DNA of 64,000 bases from an uncultured Eggerthella sp. Its GTDB lineage: Bacteria; Actinomycetota; Coriobacteriia; Coriobacteriales; Eggerthellaceae. Location of the stretch: NCBI GenBank assembly GCA_905203045.1, contig CAJKUH010000005.1:27906-91905 (forward strand), read 5' to 3'. The notes under the pieces were generated by a model. The model had not been told where the DNA came from. It saw only the letters and a program-made list of their open reading frames with translations, and did not search any database. Shown in pieces: positions 10,044-18,935 of the stretch; the stretch's first letter is position 1, and each line of letters starts with the position of its first letter. The position numbers and the translations under genes were made by a program.

Positions 10044-10433
10044 TTAACGGGCACCTTGAGCGCCAGGCTCTTCGCCTTCGTCTTCATCGGGAATGTCCAC
10101 TTCAATCGAATCGATGCGCATTTCCTTGCCGGCAATAAGCTGCGTGAACCCGCTACCGCACTTCGGACATGTTACGTGGTAGCGGTCGTGCGTGTATTCG
10201 TTGCCGCACTCAAGGCACGTGCTCACCGGCTGGATCATGCTGATCTTGAACTCGGCTCCTTCGCACATGGTACCTTCGGAAAGCGCCTCGAAGGCAAAAC
10301 GCAGCGCGTCTTCAACCGCTTCCGTCATCACGCCAACGGAAAGATCGATTTCCAGCACCTTGTCGGCACCGGCGTTGCGGGCTGCCTCTTCGACCGATTC
10401 CAGAACACCCGTCATGATTCCAAGCTCGTGCAT
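10044..10433 (-). CDS. hypA: Hydrogenase maturation nickel metallochaperone HypA
   Basis: The start at 10433 gives the canonical N-terminus MHELGIM, in which Met1, His2 and Glu3 form the nickel site. Starting further upstream would bury this motif. The zinc site is visible as CLEC (about residues 73-76) and CPKC (about 89-92). The length, 129 residues, is slightly above the usual 113-120 because of an acidic tail (DEDEGEEPG). The gene begins two bases after the tatC stop, so it belongs to the tatA-tatC-hypA-hypB transcription unit. HypA hands nickel to HypB and on to hydrogenase. Confidence 0.95.
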   Translation of the reverse strand: MHELGIMTGVLESVEEAARNAGADKVLEIDLSVGVMTEAVEDALRFAFEALSEGTMCEGAEFKISMIQPVSTCLECGNEYTHDRYHVTCPKCGSGFTQLIAGKEMRIDSIEVDIPDEDEGEEPGAQGAR

Positions 10434-10435
10434 AG

Positions 10436-11302
10436 TTACCTGCCTTCGCTTTCCTCGTCGCCCCACAGGTGCTCTTGGTAGCGCTTCTTCATGTCTTTGA
10501 GTTCAGCACGCGCCTCTTCCGCTTCAAGTGCTTCTGCCTTTTCGGCTTCTTCCTTGCTCTTGATACGGCGGCGAAGGCCAATGCGGGCAGCCAGCAAGCT
10601 AATTTCGTACAGCACCACCATGGCAGCGAACATCAGGCCCATGGTAACCGGCGAAGCATCAGGGGTTACCGCTGCGGAGAACACCAGCAAGCCCACATAC
10701 ACGCCGCGCCAGCTAGCACGCAACTTCTTGTACGGCACCACACCGAACATCACCAGGTAAAACACCACCAGCGGCATCTCGAAGCCGATGCCGAAGCCCA
10801 GCTCGAACTTGATGATGATATCTACCCACTGGCCTGCTTCGGGCAAGATGGTGGCAAAGCCTGAGGCTTGGTCGGTCAGCCACTGAAACGCTGGGTTCAA
10901 GATAACGCAGTAGCAGAACACCGTGCCGATGATGAACAGAGCCAATGCAGCAACGAACGTTGGCAAAAACCACTTGCGCTCGCGCGGCTTCAAAGCAGGC
11001 AGGAAAAACGCCAGGATCTGCCACAGCGTAATGGGAGCCGTTGCCACCACAGCAGTCCACAGTGCCACGCTGATGCGCACGGCAAAAGCGTCGAAAGCGC
11101 CCAACACGTTGAGCATCACATCACCGTTGCCGTCAGTGGGCATGAACTCAGCCACGGGGGCAAGCAGGAACTGCACCACAGTGCCGGTGGAAAGGTAGAA
11201 CACGCAGGTTGCCACTACCAAGCACACAATGATGCGCACAAGGCGCATGCGCAGCTCGCCCAAGTGTTCCATAAGCGACATACGCGCCGGTCCGATTGCC
11301 AT
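10436..11302 (-). CDS. tatC: Sec-independent protein translocase TatC
   Basis: The 288-residue protein starts with the conserved cytoplasmic segment MEHLGELRMRLVRI and has six membrane helices, with the signature FELGFGIGFEMPLVVF near residue 165. The C-terminal tail is charged (many Glu, Lys, Arg). TatC recognises twin-arginine signal peptides and forms the translocase with TatA or TatB, encoded three bases upstream. The neighbouring hyp genes suggest Tat export of a hydrogenase or other metalloenzyme. The flavodoxin-like lipoprotein at 58370-59026 in this window carries a twin-arginine signal and is a likely client. Confidence 0.96.
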   Translation of the reverse strand: MAIGPARMSLMEHLGELRMRLVRIIVCLVVATCVFYLSTGTVVQFLLAPVAEFMPTDGNGDVMLNVLGAFDAFAVRISVALWTAVVATAPITLWQILAFFLPALKPRERKWFLPTFVAALALFIIGTVFCYCVILNPAFQWLTDQASGFATILPEAGQWVDIIIKFELGFGIGFEMPLVVFYLVMFGVVPYKKLRASWRGVYVGLLVFSAAVTPDASPVTMGLMFAAMVVLYEISLLAARIGLRRRIKSKEEAEKAEALEAEEARAELKDMKKRYQEHLWGDEESEGR

Positions 11303-11305
11303 ACG

Positions 11306-11845
11306 CTATTCGCCTCCCTTCGGAGCTGCATCCTGCATCTGAGCAGCACGGGGAGCTGGCTTCACCGGCTTGGTGCCGAACAGCTCGTCGGGAGTAAGAG
11401 CAGGTGTCTTAGGGGCGGGCTTGGCAGGCTTGGGGGCCGGCTTTGCAGCAGCGCCATCGGCGGAACCATCCACCTGCGCGTTCTGCTTTTCCAGCTCTTC
11501 GGCCTTCTTCGCCGCTTCTTCCTTCATAGCAGCGCGGTTTGCCTCGATTTCCTGACGCTTCAAGCGCTCGGCGCGTTCCTTATCATAGCGGGCCTTGCGC
11601 TCGGCAAACGTCTCCTGAGACGCATGGGGCGCAGGCTTCGAAGACCCTGTAGCACCTTTTTTTGTGCCTGCGTCAGGGTCCAAAACCTCGTCGTTGATAA
11701 CCGCTTTCATCTCTTCCTGCGCCTTCTTGAACTTGTTAAGCGCAGCGCCCAACGTTTTCGCTATTTGAGGTAGCTTGTCGGGGCCGAAGATCAAGAACGC
11801 GAACAGCAAGATTATGAACAGCTCAAAGCCGCCAATGCCGAACAC
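11306..11845 (-). CDS. Twin-arginine translocase subunit, TatA/TatB family
   Basis: The N-terminus MFGIGGFELFIILLFAFLIF is the TatA/B membrane helix, followed by the hinge FGPDKLPQ and an amphipathic helix (about residues 27-50). The 179-residue length and the long Ala/Lys/Pro/Glu tail are more like TatB than a short TatA, but a single protein may serve both roles in this group, so no letter is assigned. It lies directly upstream of tatC. Confidence 0.9.
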   Translation of the reverse strand: MFGIGGFELFIILLFAFLIFGPDKLPQIAKTLGAALNKFKKAQEEMKAVINDEVLDPDAGTKKGATGSSKPAPHASQETFAERKARYDKERAERLKRQEIEANRAAMKEEAAKKAEELEKQNAQVDGSADGAAAKPAPKPAKPAPKTPALTPDELFGTKPVKPAPRAAQMQDAAPKGGE

Positions 11846-11913
11846 GTGAACTTCCTTATCTCTTTACCTCGCCCAGCCATAGCGGCGGACGGTACATGGC
11901 TTGCTGATTGCGC

Positions 11914-12117
11914 TTACTGGTTCCCACCCAGGAACATAAGACCCATAGTGGGAAGAGACAGCGCCAGAATCAAAATGACGCACACCGCGATAACGAAAAC
12001 GCGCTTGATAAGCTCATCGCGCTTTTTCTTCTCCTCTTCGATGCGCTTGCGTTCCAAGGCGCGCTCTTCACGCTCCTTGAGCTGCTTTGCCGTCATCTTC
12101 TGTTTGCCTTTAGCCAT
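11914..12117 (-). CDS. Small tail-anchored membrane protein, unknown function
   Basis: The 67-residue product has a strongly charged, helix-prone N-terminal half (alternating Lys, Arg and Glu, about residues 1-38) and one C-terminal membrane segment (VFVIAVCVILILALSLP). It lies upstream of tatA/B on the same strand, 68 bases away, and could be in the same transcription unit. The pattern resembles a small membrane-linked coiled coil. I do not recognise a family. Confidence 0.7.
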   Translation of the reverse strand: MAKGKQKMTAKQLKEREERALERKRIEEEKKKRDELIKRVFVIAVCVILILALSLPTMGLMFLGGNQ

Positions 12118-12214
12118 GTAATCTCTTCTCTGAATGTGTGGTCACCTTAACGCACGGCGCGCAAGAATACACCCCTCTTTTCGACCAGAGGAGCCAATGC
12201 GGCCTGCGGCTAGC

Positions 12215-13573
12215 TTAGGAGCGCAGGCGGCCGCGAATCTCAAGGACGTGGGCGATGTTCTTGGCAACTTCGCCTGCCACGTGCAAACGGCCACGTTCGT
12301 AGAGAACCTTGCCATCAACCATGGTCATGGAAACGTCGCCGTTGCCTACCGAGCCCAAAAGCGCCGAAACTGGATCGGACGTGGGCGTGGAGTGCGAGCC
12401 GGAAAGATCGACTGCAACGATGTCGGCGCGCTTGCCTACTTCGAGCGAACCTACCTTGTCGTCGATGCGCAGCGCCTGAGCGGCACGCAGCGTGCCCATC
12501 TCCATCAGCGTCTTCGAATCGAGGAATTCACCGGTAAGCGCACGCTGGATAAACAGTTCCATACGCATTTCGCCGAAGATATCCATGGAATCGATGGAGG
12601 CAGGAGCGCCCGTGCCCAGGCCGACGCGCATGCCAGAACGCAGGTACTCGCTTACCGGCGCCACACCCATGCCCAGCTGGGCATTCAGGCTGGGGCATGC
12701 GCACACGGCAACGTCGTAATCGCGCAAATGCCTGATATCTTCGTCGTTCACGCGCACACCGTAAACGATCATCACGTTTTCCGCTTCGAACAAACCCCAG
12801 TTCAACACGTAGTTCACCGGCGTTGCGGAAGTGGGCAGCCATGGCGGAACTTCCATGAAGCCCTGCAGGCCCAGATCGTCGTCGAGGCCGGAAGGAGCAC
12901 CGTACTTCACGAACTTGTACTCTTCGTTGCTGCCCGCCAAGTCCATGGCAATGGGAAGGTCGCCGTTTTCCGTGGCGTACTTGGCAACACTGCGGTACAG
13001 CTCGGGGTTGCACTCGTATACCGGAGCCGGGGCAACACCCAGCGAAATGCGGTCGGAGTCAATGTCTTGCGACCACTTCTCCAAGTCGCTGTCGGCTTTC
13101 TTGATGGCATAGTTCACCAGGCGCTTGTCGATGGCACCTGCCTCACGGTAGAACACGCCGCGAAGACCAAGCTTCTGAGCCGCAGAAACGCTAGCGCCCG
13201 TAGCCGTGATGTCGGCTACCGTGGTAACGCCCGAGGAAAGCGACTCCAAACCACCCAGGAAGGCGGAATCGTATGCTTCCGCATAGGAAATGCGCTTGCG
13301 CAAAGCGGCGATTTCCTTGCGCCAGGAAACAAAGGGCAGGTCGTGCACCAAGCCGCGGAACACGGCATCTTCCATGCGAGCATGCAAGTCGATAAAGCCC
13401 GGGGTAAGCGCTGCCATGCCGAAGTCTTTCACTTCTTCATTGGGATAACGCAGGCGCATCATCTCTGCATCGCCGATGTCGGCAATGGCTCCGTCTTTGA
13501 CGAAAACAGCGCCATGTTCGATAGGCTCAGACGAAACCGGAACAACATATTCAGCGATCAGTAGCATGCGCAT
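12215..13573 (-). CDS. Amidohydrolase-superfamily protein lacking the metal ligands
   Basis: The 452-residue fold follows the ATZ/TRZ and MTA/SAH deaminase pattern: an N-terminal beta-sandwich strand, PGFIDLH, a TIM barrel, and the C-terminal GSLEVGKRADIVAVD. The residues that normally bind metal are changed. HxH is HAR (PGFIDLHARM), the barrel His normally found in the HLSET region is replaced in PIAMDLAGSNEE, the next His is lost in MIVYGVRVNDED, and the Asp of GLGTDG is replaced in GLGTGAPAS. This suggests a protein that does not use the classic zinc chemistry. It is divergent from menG. The true reaction, if any, is unknown. Confidence 0.82.
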   Translation of the reverse strand: MRMLLIAEYVVPVSSEPIEHGAVFVKDGAIADIGDAEMMRLRYPNEEVKDFGMAALTPGFIDLHARMEDAVFRGLVHDLPFVSWRKEIAALRKRISYAEAYDSAFLGGLESLSSGVTTVADITATGASVSAAQKLGLRGVFYREAGAIDKRLVNYAIKKADSDLEKWSQDIDSDRISLGVAPAPVYECNPELYRSVAKYATENGDLPIAMDLAGSNEEYKFVKYGAPSGLDDDLGLQGFMEVPPWLPTSATPVNYVLNWGLFEAENVMIVYGVRVNDEDIRHLRDYDVAVCACPSLNAQLGMGVAPVSEYLRSGMRVGLGTGAPASIDSMDIFGEMRMELFIQRALTGEFLDSKTLMEMGTLRAAQALRIDDKVGSLEVGKRADIVAVDLSGSHSTPTSDPVSALLGSVGNGDVSMTMVDGKVLYERGRLHVAGEVAKNIAHVLEIRGRLRS

Positions 13574-13732
13574 CCTCCTGATAGAGTAATTCTTTGCAAT
13601 GATAGCATTGCCGCGTTTATATCATGCCGTTTTTCACAGACCCCTAACGAGCAAGATGCGCAAGCGCGGTGTTCTTGTCTATAATCAGCTAACGCATACA
13701 GCATTACTACGTATATAAGGACGCGATAGCGC

Positions 13733-14503
13733 ATGAGCAATGCCCCCGAAAAGCAGGCAGACCATTCCATCGACACCGCCACGGGCCAAGAGGCACCGGC
13801 CGAGCTGTCTTCAGCACGTGTGAAGAAGATCTTCACCGACATTGCCTGGAAATACGAGCGCTTCAACAAGCTTTCCAGCTTCGGGCAGTACCGCAGCTGG
13901 CTGCGCACGCTCATCGACAAATCGCCCATCACGAAAGACACGCTGATGCTCGACATCGCCGGCGGCACGGGCGACGTTACCTTTACCGCCTGCGCGCGCA
14001 AGAAGCCGAAGAGCATTATCCTTTCCGACTACACACCCGCCATGCTGGAAGTGGCGCAAAGCCGCCTTGATAGTGGCGAGGCAAACGGGGTTCCCGTAGA
14101 GCTTGCCGTGGTCGATGGGCAGGATATCCCCTACGAAGATGAATCGTTCGATGTGATTACCATGTCGTATGGCATCCGTAACATGCCCGAACGCGAGCGC
14201 GCGCTTTCGGAGATGTACCGCGTGTTGAAGCCTGGCGGAGCCTTGTGCGTGCTGGAGTTTTCCACCCCGCCCAACCCGCTTATGCGCTTCGGATACAACC
14301 TGTACCTACGTTGGGGCATTCCCGCATGGGGCAAGATCGTTACTGGCGATGCATCAGGGTTCGTGTATCTGGCGAAGTCTATCAAGGCCTTCCCCAACCA
14401 GGAAGGGTTTTCGCGCATGCTGAAAGATGCAGGCTTTTCGCGCGTGGAGTACACCAACGTCACATTCGGCGTTGCCGCCGTGCACATCGCGTACAAGGAG
14501 TAG
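13733..14503 (+). CDS. menG: Demethylmenaquinone methyltransferase (UbiE/MenG family)
   Basis: The 256-residue protein has the SAM-binding motif I LDIAGGTGDVTF near residue 65, the UbiE signature YGIRNMPERERAL near residue 145, and the LKPGGALCVLEFS motif near residue 165. The length fits the family. It methylates demethylmenaquinone, the last step of menaquinone synthesis, consistent with anaerobic respiration. The start at 13733 follows AAGGACG. No other men genes are seen nearby. Confidence 0.93.
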   Translation: MSNAPEKQADHSIDTATGQEAPAELSSARVKKIFTDIAWKYERFNKLSSFGQYRSWLRTLIDKSPITKDTLMLDIAGGTGDVTFTACARKKPKSIILSDYTPAMLEVAQSRLDSGEANGVPVELAVVDGQDIPYEDESFDVITMSYGIRNMPERERALSEMYRVLKPGGALCVLEFSTPPNPLMRFGYNLYLRWGIPAWGKIVTGDASGFVYLAKSIKAFPNQEGFSRMLKDAGFSRVEYTNVTFGVAAVHIAYKE

Positions 14504-14634
14504 CGTCAAATCGGGCCCCGTTGTGGCAATTTTGGGACCTAAAAATACGACGCTTGCAGCAATGAAGCACTGCTGATGCCGTTTTATCAGCATATTTTCT
14601 TCGTTTCAGCCTTTAAGAGCCGCTCTTTTCCCAT

Positions 14635-14664
14635 CCGCATCGTACTTTCGGGGCATTTTTTGCC
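14635..14664 (-). repeat. Degenerate copy of the GGCAAAA..GTATGC intergenic repeat
   Basis: Read on the minus strand, this stretch gives GGCAAAAAATGCCCCGAAA followed by GTACGATGC. It resembles the repeat units at 18126-18301 with small insertions. It lies in the 250-base spacer between menG and the flavin reductase gene. Confidence 0.35.
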
Positions 14665-14691
14665 AAATCACCGCCAAATTCCAACGCAAAC

Positions 14692-14731
14692 AAAAAAGCG
14701 CGCTTGCAGGACAATCACGCAAGCGCGCTTT
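14692..14731 (-). terminator. Rho-independent terminator of the flavin reductase gene
   Basis: Inverted arms AAAGCGCGCTTGC and GCAAGCGCGCTTT are separated by about ten bases. On the minus strand the stem is followed by a run of T residues. It lies just past the stop at 14754. Confidence 0.9.
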
Positions 14732-14753
14732 GCTATGCATACTGCCGCGAAAG

Positions 14754-15278
14754 CTACTCGATAACGTAGGCCGCAACAATTTCCGCGTAATAGGCGGTGT
14801 GCTTGTTGGGGCCACCCAGAGCCTCTTCGGTGGGATACCATTTCTCGACATCAGCGGCATCAAGGTTCGCCAAATCCTGCTCCTGCTTGAACAGTACGCG
14901 GCATTCCAGGGTAAGGGGAAGCTCGCGGATGCCCGGCACCTGCACCTTTTCTGGTTCTTCCAGCGTAAAGCCCAGCTCGGCGATCTTGTCCATGTCGCGG
15001 CCCGACTTTGCACCACATACAGCCGTGATCTTCTTGTCGAACTCACCCATGGGGAGGTTAACCGTGAACTCACCGGTGGCATCCAGGAATTCCTTGGTAT
15101 AACGGCTTTCACGCACGTACGTGATAAACAGGGGCTTGCCCCATTCGATTGCCATACCGCCCCAGCTGATGGTCATGGTGTTAACCTGACCATCTTTTTT
15201 AGTGGTAAGCAGAACGGCATCATTTACCTTCTGCATGATTTCGCCAGCATGCTCGATAACGTTGATGGAACGCTTCAT
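14754..15278 (-). CDS. Flavin reductase / flavoredoxin-like FMN-binding protein
   Basis: The 174-residue protein has the split-barrel flavin reductase pattern: DAVLLTTKKDGQVNTMTISWGG near residues 20-40, the segment PLFITYVRESRYTKEFL around residue 50, and GEFTVNLP. Proteins of this size and pattern bind FMN and act as flavin or low-potential electron transfer proteins. The upstream gene is transcribed separately and a terminator follows. The physiological partner cannot be read from the context. Confidence 0.85.
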   Translation of the reverse strand: MKRSINVIEHAGEIMQKVNDAVLLTTKKDGQVNTMTISWGGMAIEWGKPLFITYVRESRYTKEFLDATGEFTVNLPMGEFDKKITAVCGAKSGRDMDKIAELGFTLEEPEKVQVPGIRELPLTLECRVLFKQEQDLANLDAADVEKWYPTEEALGGPNKHTAYYAEIVAAYVIE

Positions 15279-15525
15279 TGTTTCTCCTTTACGCAGTTTT
15301 CACAGTTGATTATAGCGAACAAGGTGTCGGTTACTTTCAACTTGCCTGTTTGCCGAAGCGGGCAGGGCAAACCCTGGCACCCCGAATTGGCTCGAGGCAG
15401 CTGACAGCCATGCTTCGCACATCAAGGCAAACCTTGGAAAGGGAGCCGGGATGCCCCCAGAAAGGGCTATGGGACACCAAGCCCAGCCGCAGTACCGGCC
15501 CGTTTCGCCAATTAAAGCGGTGAGA

Positions 15526-17931
15526 TCAATATGCCTCGTCGAGCGGAGCATGCGCCTTCACATCGCAGTCCAAATCGAAGAACTTATGCTGCTGATAGCG
15601 ATGCAGCCCCACCAGAGCGATCATGGCAGCGTTATCGGTGCAGGCAGAAAGCGGCGGCATGGTTAGGCGCACGCCCATCTGCTGGCACATTGCCTCGTAA
15701 GCCGCCCGAAGCTCGGGGTTGGCAGCAACACCGCCGCCAAGGCAGAATTCCTTGGCGCCCGTTTGCTGAAGCGCCGTACGCGCCTTCGCCACCTGTACGT
15801 CGATAACGGCAGCCTGGAAGCTTGCCGCCACATCGGCTTGGTTGATTTCGCGGCCTGCCTGGCGCTCTTTTTGCAGGTACGTCATCACCGAGGTTTTTAA
15901 GCCCGAAAGAGAGAACTGCAAATCGCCCGAATGTAACAGCGCGCGCGGGAACCGCACCGCCTTGGGGTTGCCCTTTTCCGCCAAGGCGGAGATAAGCGGG
16001 CCGCCCGGATAACCGAGCCCCATGGCTTTCGCCACCTTGTCGAACGCTTCGCCCACCGCGTCGTCGAGCGTAGACCCAAGCGTGGTGTAATCGCCCCAGT
16101 CCTTCACGTGCACCAACATGGTGTGGCCGCCTGACACCAGCGAAACCACCATGGGCGGCTTGATGTCAGGGCAGGCAATCTTGTTCGCGTACAGATGCCC
16201 CTCCAAGTGGTTCACGCCAATAAGGGGCACATCGCACGCCCATGCCAGGCCCTTGGCAAACGCCAGGCCCACCACCAAAGCGCCCACCAAACCTGGCGCA
16301 TACGTTACCGAAACCGCCGCCAAATCATTCCAGGAAAGGTCAGCGCGGCCAGTACGTTCACGTGCCTGAGCCAAACACTCGATTGCCACGCCGCCAATAG
16401 CCTCGATGTGCTTGCGGCTGGCAATTTCGGGGACCACTCCACCGAAGCGGGAATGGAAATCGATTTGAGACGCCACCACATCGGAGACGATAGTACCCGC
16501 CTCGTCGATAAGGGCAGCAGCGGTTTCGTCGCACGAAGACTCCAAGGCCAAAATAAGCTTGCCAGAAAGGGGCACACGCTCCCCTTCCGCTTCGGTAGCC
16601 TTCGCTGCAGCTGCATTCAGGCGCAGCTCCATGCCCGCCACATCGTGTTCGGCAACAGGAAGCGGGCCTGAGTAAATGCAGGCATCTTCCCTATCGGAAT
16701 AGTAGTGCGGGCGTGTGCCGATGCACTTCAGGCCCAAGCGCTCATAGAACGCATGGGCGCCTGTGTTCGACGCACGGACCTCAAGCGTCATTTCCTTAGC
16801 ACCCAAATCGCGCGCATCAAGAGCAATACGCGCCAGCAATTCCTGCGCGATGCCCTGGCGGCGATAGGCAGGGTCGGAGGCCACCTTCAGCAGCTGCACC
16901 TGTCCGTCGTTGACCCAACCGCCAGCGTACCCCACCAACTTTGCCTCGCCGACATTGACCGTGCGCTTGCGCGTGTCGGCCACCTCGTACGCCGCCCACC
17001 AGGTGCGGTCGGCGCGCGGCAATTCGTCGAGCACCTGTTCGGCATTCCAAGCGTCCGTTCCCATGACCTGGGATTCCAACGCCGCAACCGCCGGTGCCCA
17101 CACCGCTTCAAGGGGCTGGTAGCGAATCACCGATCCGCCTTGGACACCCGATTCCAAGTCTTTGATATCAAGGACATTGGCTGCTTTGTCCTGTTTGGCG
17201 AATTTGATGCGCTCATGTTCTTCGGCATCGGAAAGGCGCGTGTACACCGGCAAGAGCGCGCATGGGTCGCCCAACGACTGGTTATCAGGATCGAAAGTAC
17301 CTTCCGACCAGGCGCTTTGCGCAGCAAGAAGCAGGCCAAGTCCAGCTGGATAACGTTCTTCTTCCCCGGCAATCTCTCCGCACCCTGCGCATAGATCGGC
17401 GTATTTTTTCAGCGCATCGCCCACAATACGTTGCGACGCATCCGCTCCAAGCCATTCGGGAAGAGCGGCAGCTTTCATAACAATGTCCGCATTCAAGCGC
17501 TCAATGCCCGCTTCGGCAATGCGGTAGCGCACAGGATACACTTCCTTGCGCATAGCATCGCCCAGCACCACTACCGAACCGCGCACGCCACGAGCCCACT
17601 GCTGCCACGCCTGCGCATCGGAGGTAGACACGCCGAACAGTGCAACGCCCAATCCGATGGCTACGCCCTTCGCACTGGCAAGGCAGATGCGCACACCTGT
17701 AAACGACCCTGGGCCGCGCCCGCATACCACACAGGCAACTTCGCTGCGAGAAACACCATATTCGGCCAGCAGGGCATCAACTTCGGGAAGCAGCTTCTTG
17801 TTCGACGCGCGAAATGCCCCCACTTCGCGAGACGCAACGCATTCGATGGCTTTCTTGGCACGGTTCAGCCGACCCAGGCCAAGCGAAATCATTTCATTGG
17901 CAGTATCGAAGGCAACTACGTAGTTCTTCAT
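15526..17931 (-). CDS. TsaB-RimI-TsaD triple fusion (tRNA t6A synthesis plus N-acetyltransferase)
   Basis: The 801-residue protein carries three domains in order. Residues 1 to about 240 are TsaB-like (FDTANEMISLGL, CGRGPGSFTGVRICLASAKG). A GNAT domain follows at about 275-430 with the acetyl-CoA loop YRRQGIAQELL and the RimI ending AHAFYERLGLKCIGTRPHYY. From about 455 the TsaD domain shows LALESSCDETAAAL, the metal site HLEGHLY, SGGHT, and the C-terminal TDNAAMIALVG. TsaD and TsaB form the threonylcarbamoyl transferase core for t6A at position 37 of ANN-decoding tRNAs; RimI acetylates a ribosomal protein N-terminus. The fusion fixes subunit ratio. tsaE lies upstream on the same strand. Confidence 0.94.
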   Translation of the reverse strand: MKNYVVAFDTANEMISLGLGRLNRAKKAIECVASREVGAFRASNKKLLPEVDALLAEYGVSRSEVACVVCGRGPGSFTGVRICLASAKGVAIGLGVALFGVSTSDAQAWQQWARGVRGSVVVLGDAMRKEVYPVRYRIAEAGIERLNADIVMKAAALPEWLGADASQRIVGDALKKYADLCAGCGEIAGEEERYPAGLGLLLAAQSAWSEGTFDPDNQSLGDPCALLPVYTRLSDAEEHERIKFAKQDKAANVLDIKDLESGVQGGSVIRYQPLEAVWAPAVAALESQVMGTDAWNAEQVLDELPRADRTWWAAYEVADTRKRTVNVGEAKLVGYAGGWVNDGQVQLLKVASDPAYRRQGIAQELLARIALDARDLGAKEMTLEVRASNTGAHAFYERLGLKCIGTRPHYYSDREDACIYSGPLPVAEHDVAGMELRLNAAAAKATEAEGERVPLSGKLILALESSCDETAAALIDEAGTIVSDVVASQIDFHSRFGGVVPEIASRKHIEAIGGVAIECLAQARERTGRADLSWNDLAAVSVTYAPGLVGALVVGLAFAKGLAWACDVPLIGVNHLEGHLYANKIACPDIKPPMVVSLVSGGHTMLVHVKDWGDYTTLGSTLDDAVGEAFDKVAKAMGLGYPGGPLISALAEKGNPKAVRFPRALLHSGDLQFSLSGLKTSVMTYLQKERQAGREINQADVAASFQAAVIDVQVAKARTALQQTGAKEFCLGGGVAANPELRAAYEAMCQQMGVRLTMPPLSACTDNAAMIALVGLHRYQQHKFFDLDCDVKAHAPLDEAY

Positions 17932-18449
17932 GCAAATCCTGTTCTTGCAGGGTGTTTTGTTTCGATAGCTATCCTAGCGCAAGCCTTGCAAAACGGAAAA
18001 GCCAGCATGAGCCGCTTGTTCCATAAATAGTCTGGTTGAACATCGAACGGGCAAATGACTTCAGAGGTGAAACGCATCGCCTTAAAAGACGAACGCAGCA
18101 CACCCAACATGCAAAATATTCACCTGGCAAAATAAGCCGAAACGTATGCTCCATCCGCTTTCTTTCGCGAATCCTTACGCTTCATGTCAGAAAACGGGCC
18201 AAACGTATGCTTAATTCAGGATTCTTGGCAAAAATCGGCCTGTACGTATGCAAAACCGGAGGAAAACGGACGTGAAGCATACGTTTCGGCGCATCCTTGC
18301 CCCGAAGAGGGCAAAATCCCAAAGAAACGGCGGGCAATCACGCGTTTGGAGGATTTTTGCCATAGGAAGCTGCGCGGGCACCGGCCGCCCATGTACTTGG
18401 AGGCCAGCCCGCCATCAAGCGAAGAGCATCAACAACGACGCACCTGCAA
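17932..18449. other. 518-base intergenic region carrying a four-copy repeat
   Basis: Between the tsaB-rimI-tsaD fusion and tsaE I find no convincing gene. The region holds the repeat units listed separately (18126-18301) and a further partial unit beginning GGCAAAATCCC at about 18309. Base composition is lower in GC than the flanking genes. Confidence 0.6.
18126..18301. repeat. Four units of an about 27-bp intergenic repeat (three direct, one inverted)
   Basis: Units lie at 18126-18152, 18187-18213 and 18227-18254 on the plus strand and 18274-18301 in inverted orientation. The shared pattern is GGCAAAA, two to four variable bases, GCC, then AAACGTATGC (TACGTATGC in the third). Spacing from unit to unit is irregular (about 40-60 bases), so this is not a CRISPR array. 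The core ACGTATGC may be a protein site; its placement suits promoter control of the downstream fusion gene, or it may be a mobile palindromic repeat remnant. Confidence 0.65.
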
Positions 18450-18935
18450 TCAGCGCCGCTGCGCCAGCGCCGTCGTCCATGACTCAAGCAGCGCATCGGC
18501 GGAGCCGAACGCCCGAGCCCGAATGCTGCGAGCGGTTTCACCCTCAACGCCGATAAATACCTCAAGGCGGTCTTCCGGCATTTCCTCGGGGAACTTCGAT
18601 GCCCACTCCACACAGCAAACGCCATCGCCTTCCATATACTCATAGAACGCAAGATCTTCAAGCTGATCGGGCGAGTCAAGGCGATACAGGTCGAAGTGGT
18701 ACAAGGGAATACGCCCTTCGGTGTACTCCACCACCAAATTGAACGTGGGGCTGGTTACCGGCTCGGCAACGCCCAGCGCCGCCGCAAGCCCCTGTGTGAA
18801 GTGCGTTTTTCCCGCACCAAGGTCGCCATCGAGCGTAATAACCGAACCAGGAGCAACGGCCCTGGCCAATGCCGCCGCAACCGCCTGCGTTTCCTCGACC
18901 GAAGAGGTACGTGCTATTTCAGTCCACTCGAGCAT
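18450..18935 (-). CDS. tsaE: tRNA threonylcarbamoyladenosine synthesis ATPase TsaE
   Basis: The 161-residue protein contains the Walker A motif GDLGAGKTHFTQGL near residue 40, SPTFNLVVEY, and the YHFDLYRL signature near residue 75, all typical for TsaE. It is an ATPase needed to recycle the TsaB-TsaD complex. The next gene on this strand, after about 500 bases, is the TsaB-RimI-TsaD fusion, so the t6A genes are clustered but not tightly coupled. Confidence 0.93.
   Translation of the reverse strand: MLEWTEIARTSSVEETQAVAAALARAVAPGSVITLDGDLGAGKTHFTQGLAAALGVAEPVTSPTFNLVVEYTEGRIPLYHFDLYRLDSPDQLEDLAFYEYMEGDGVCCVEWASKFPEEMPEDRLEVFIGVEGETARSIRARAFGSADALLESWTTALAQRR

Noticed and set aside
12134..13564. 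Long plus-strand ORF (476 codons) opposite the amidohydrolase gene
   Set aside because: It is a shadow of the minus-strand gene: the product is His/Arg/Gln-rich with no domain pattern, and the opposite frame has clear homology.
15279..15525. Another copy of the 3' stem-loop element after tsaD
   Set aside because: A short stretch resembles the 3' flank (CTCACCGCTTTAATTGGCG) but there is no matching 5' flank or stem.
18126..18301. CRISPR array
   Set aside because: Units are irregularly spaced, one is inverted, and spacers differ in length. No cas gene is in the window.
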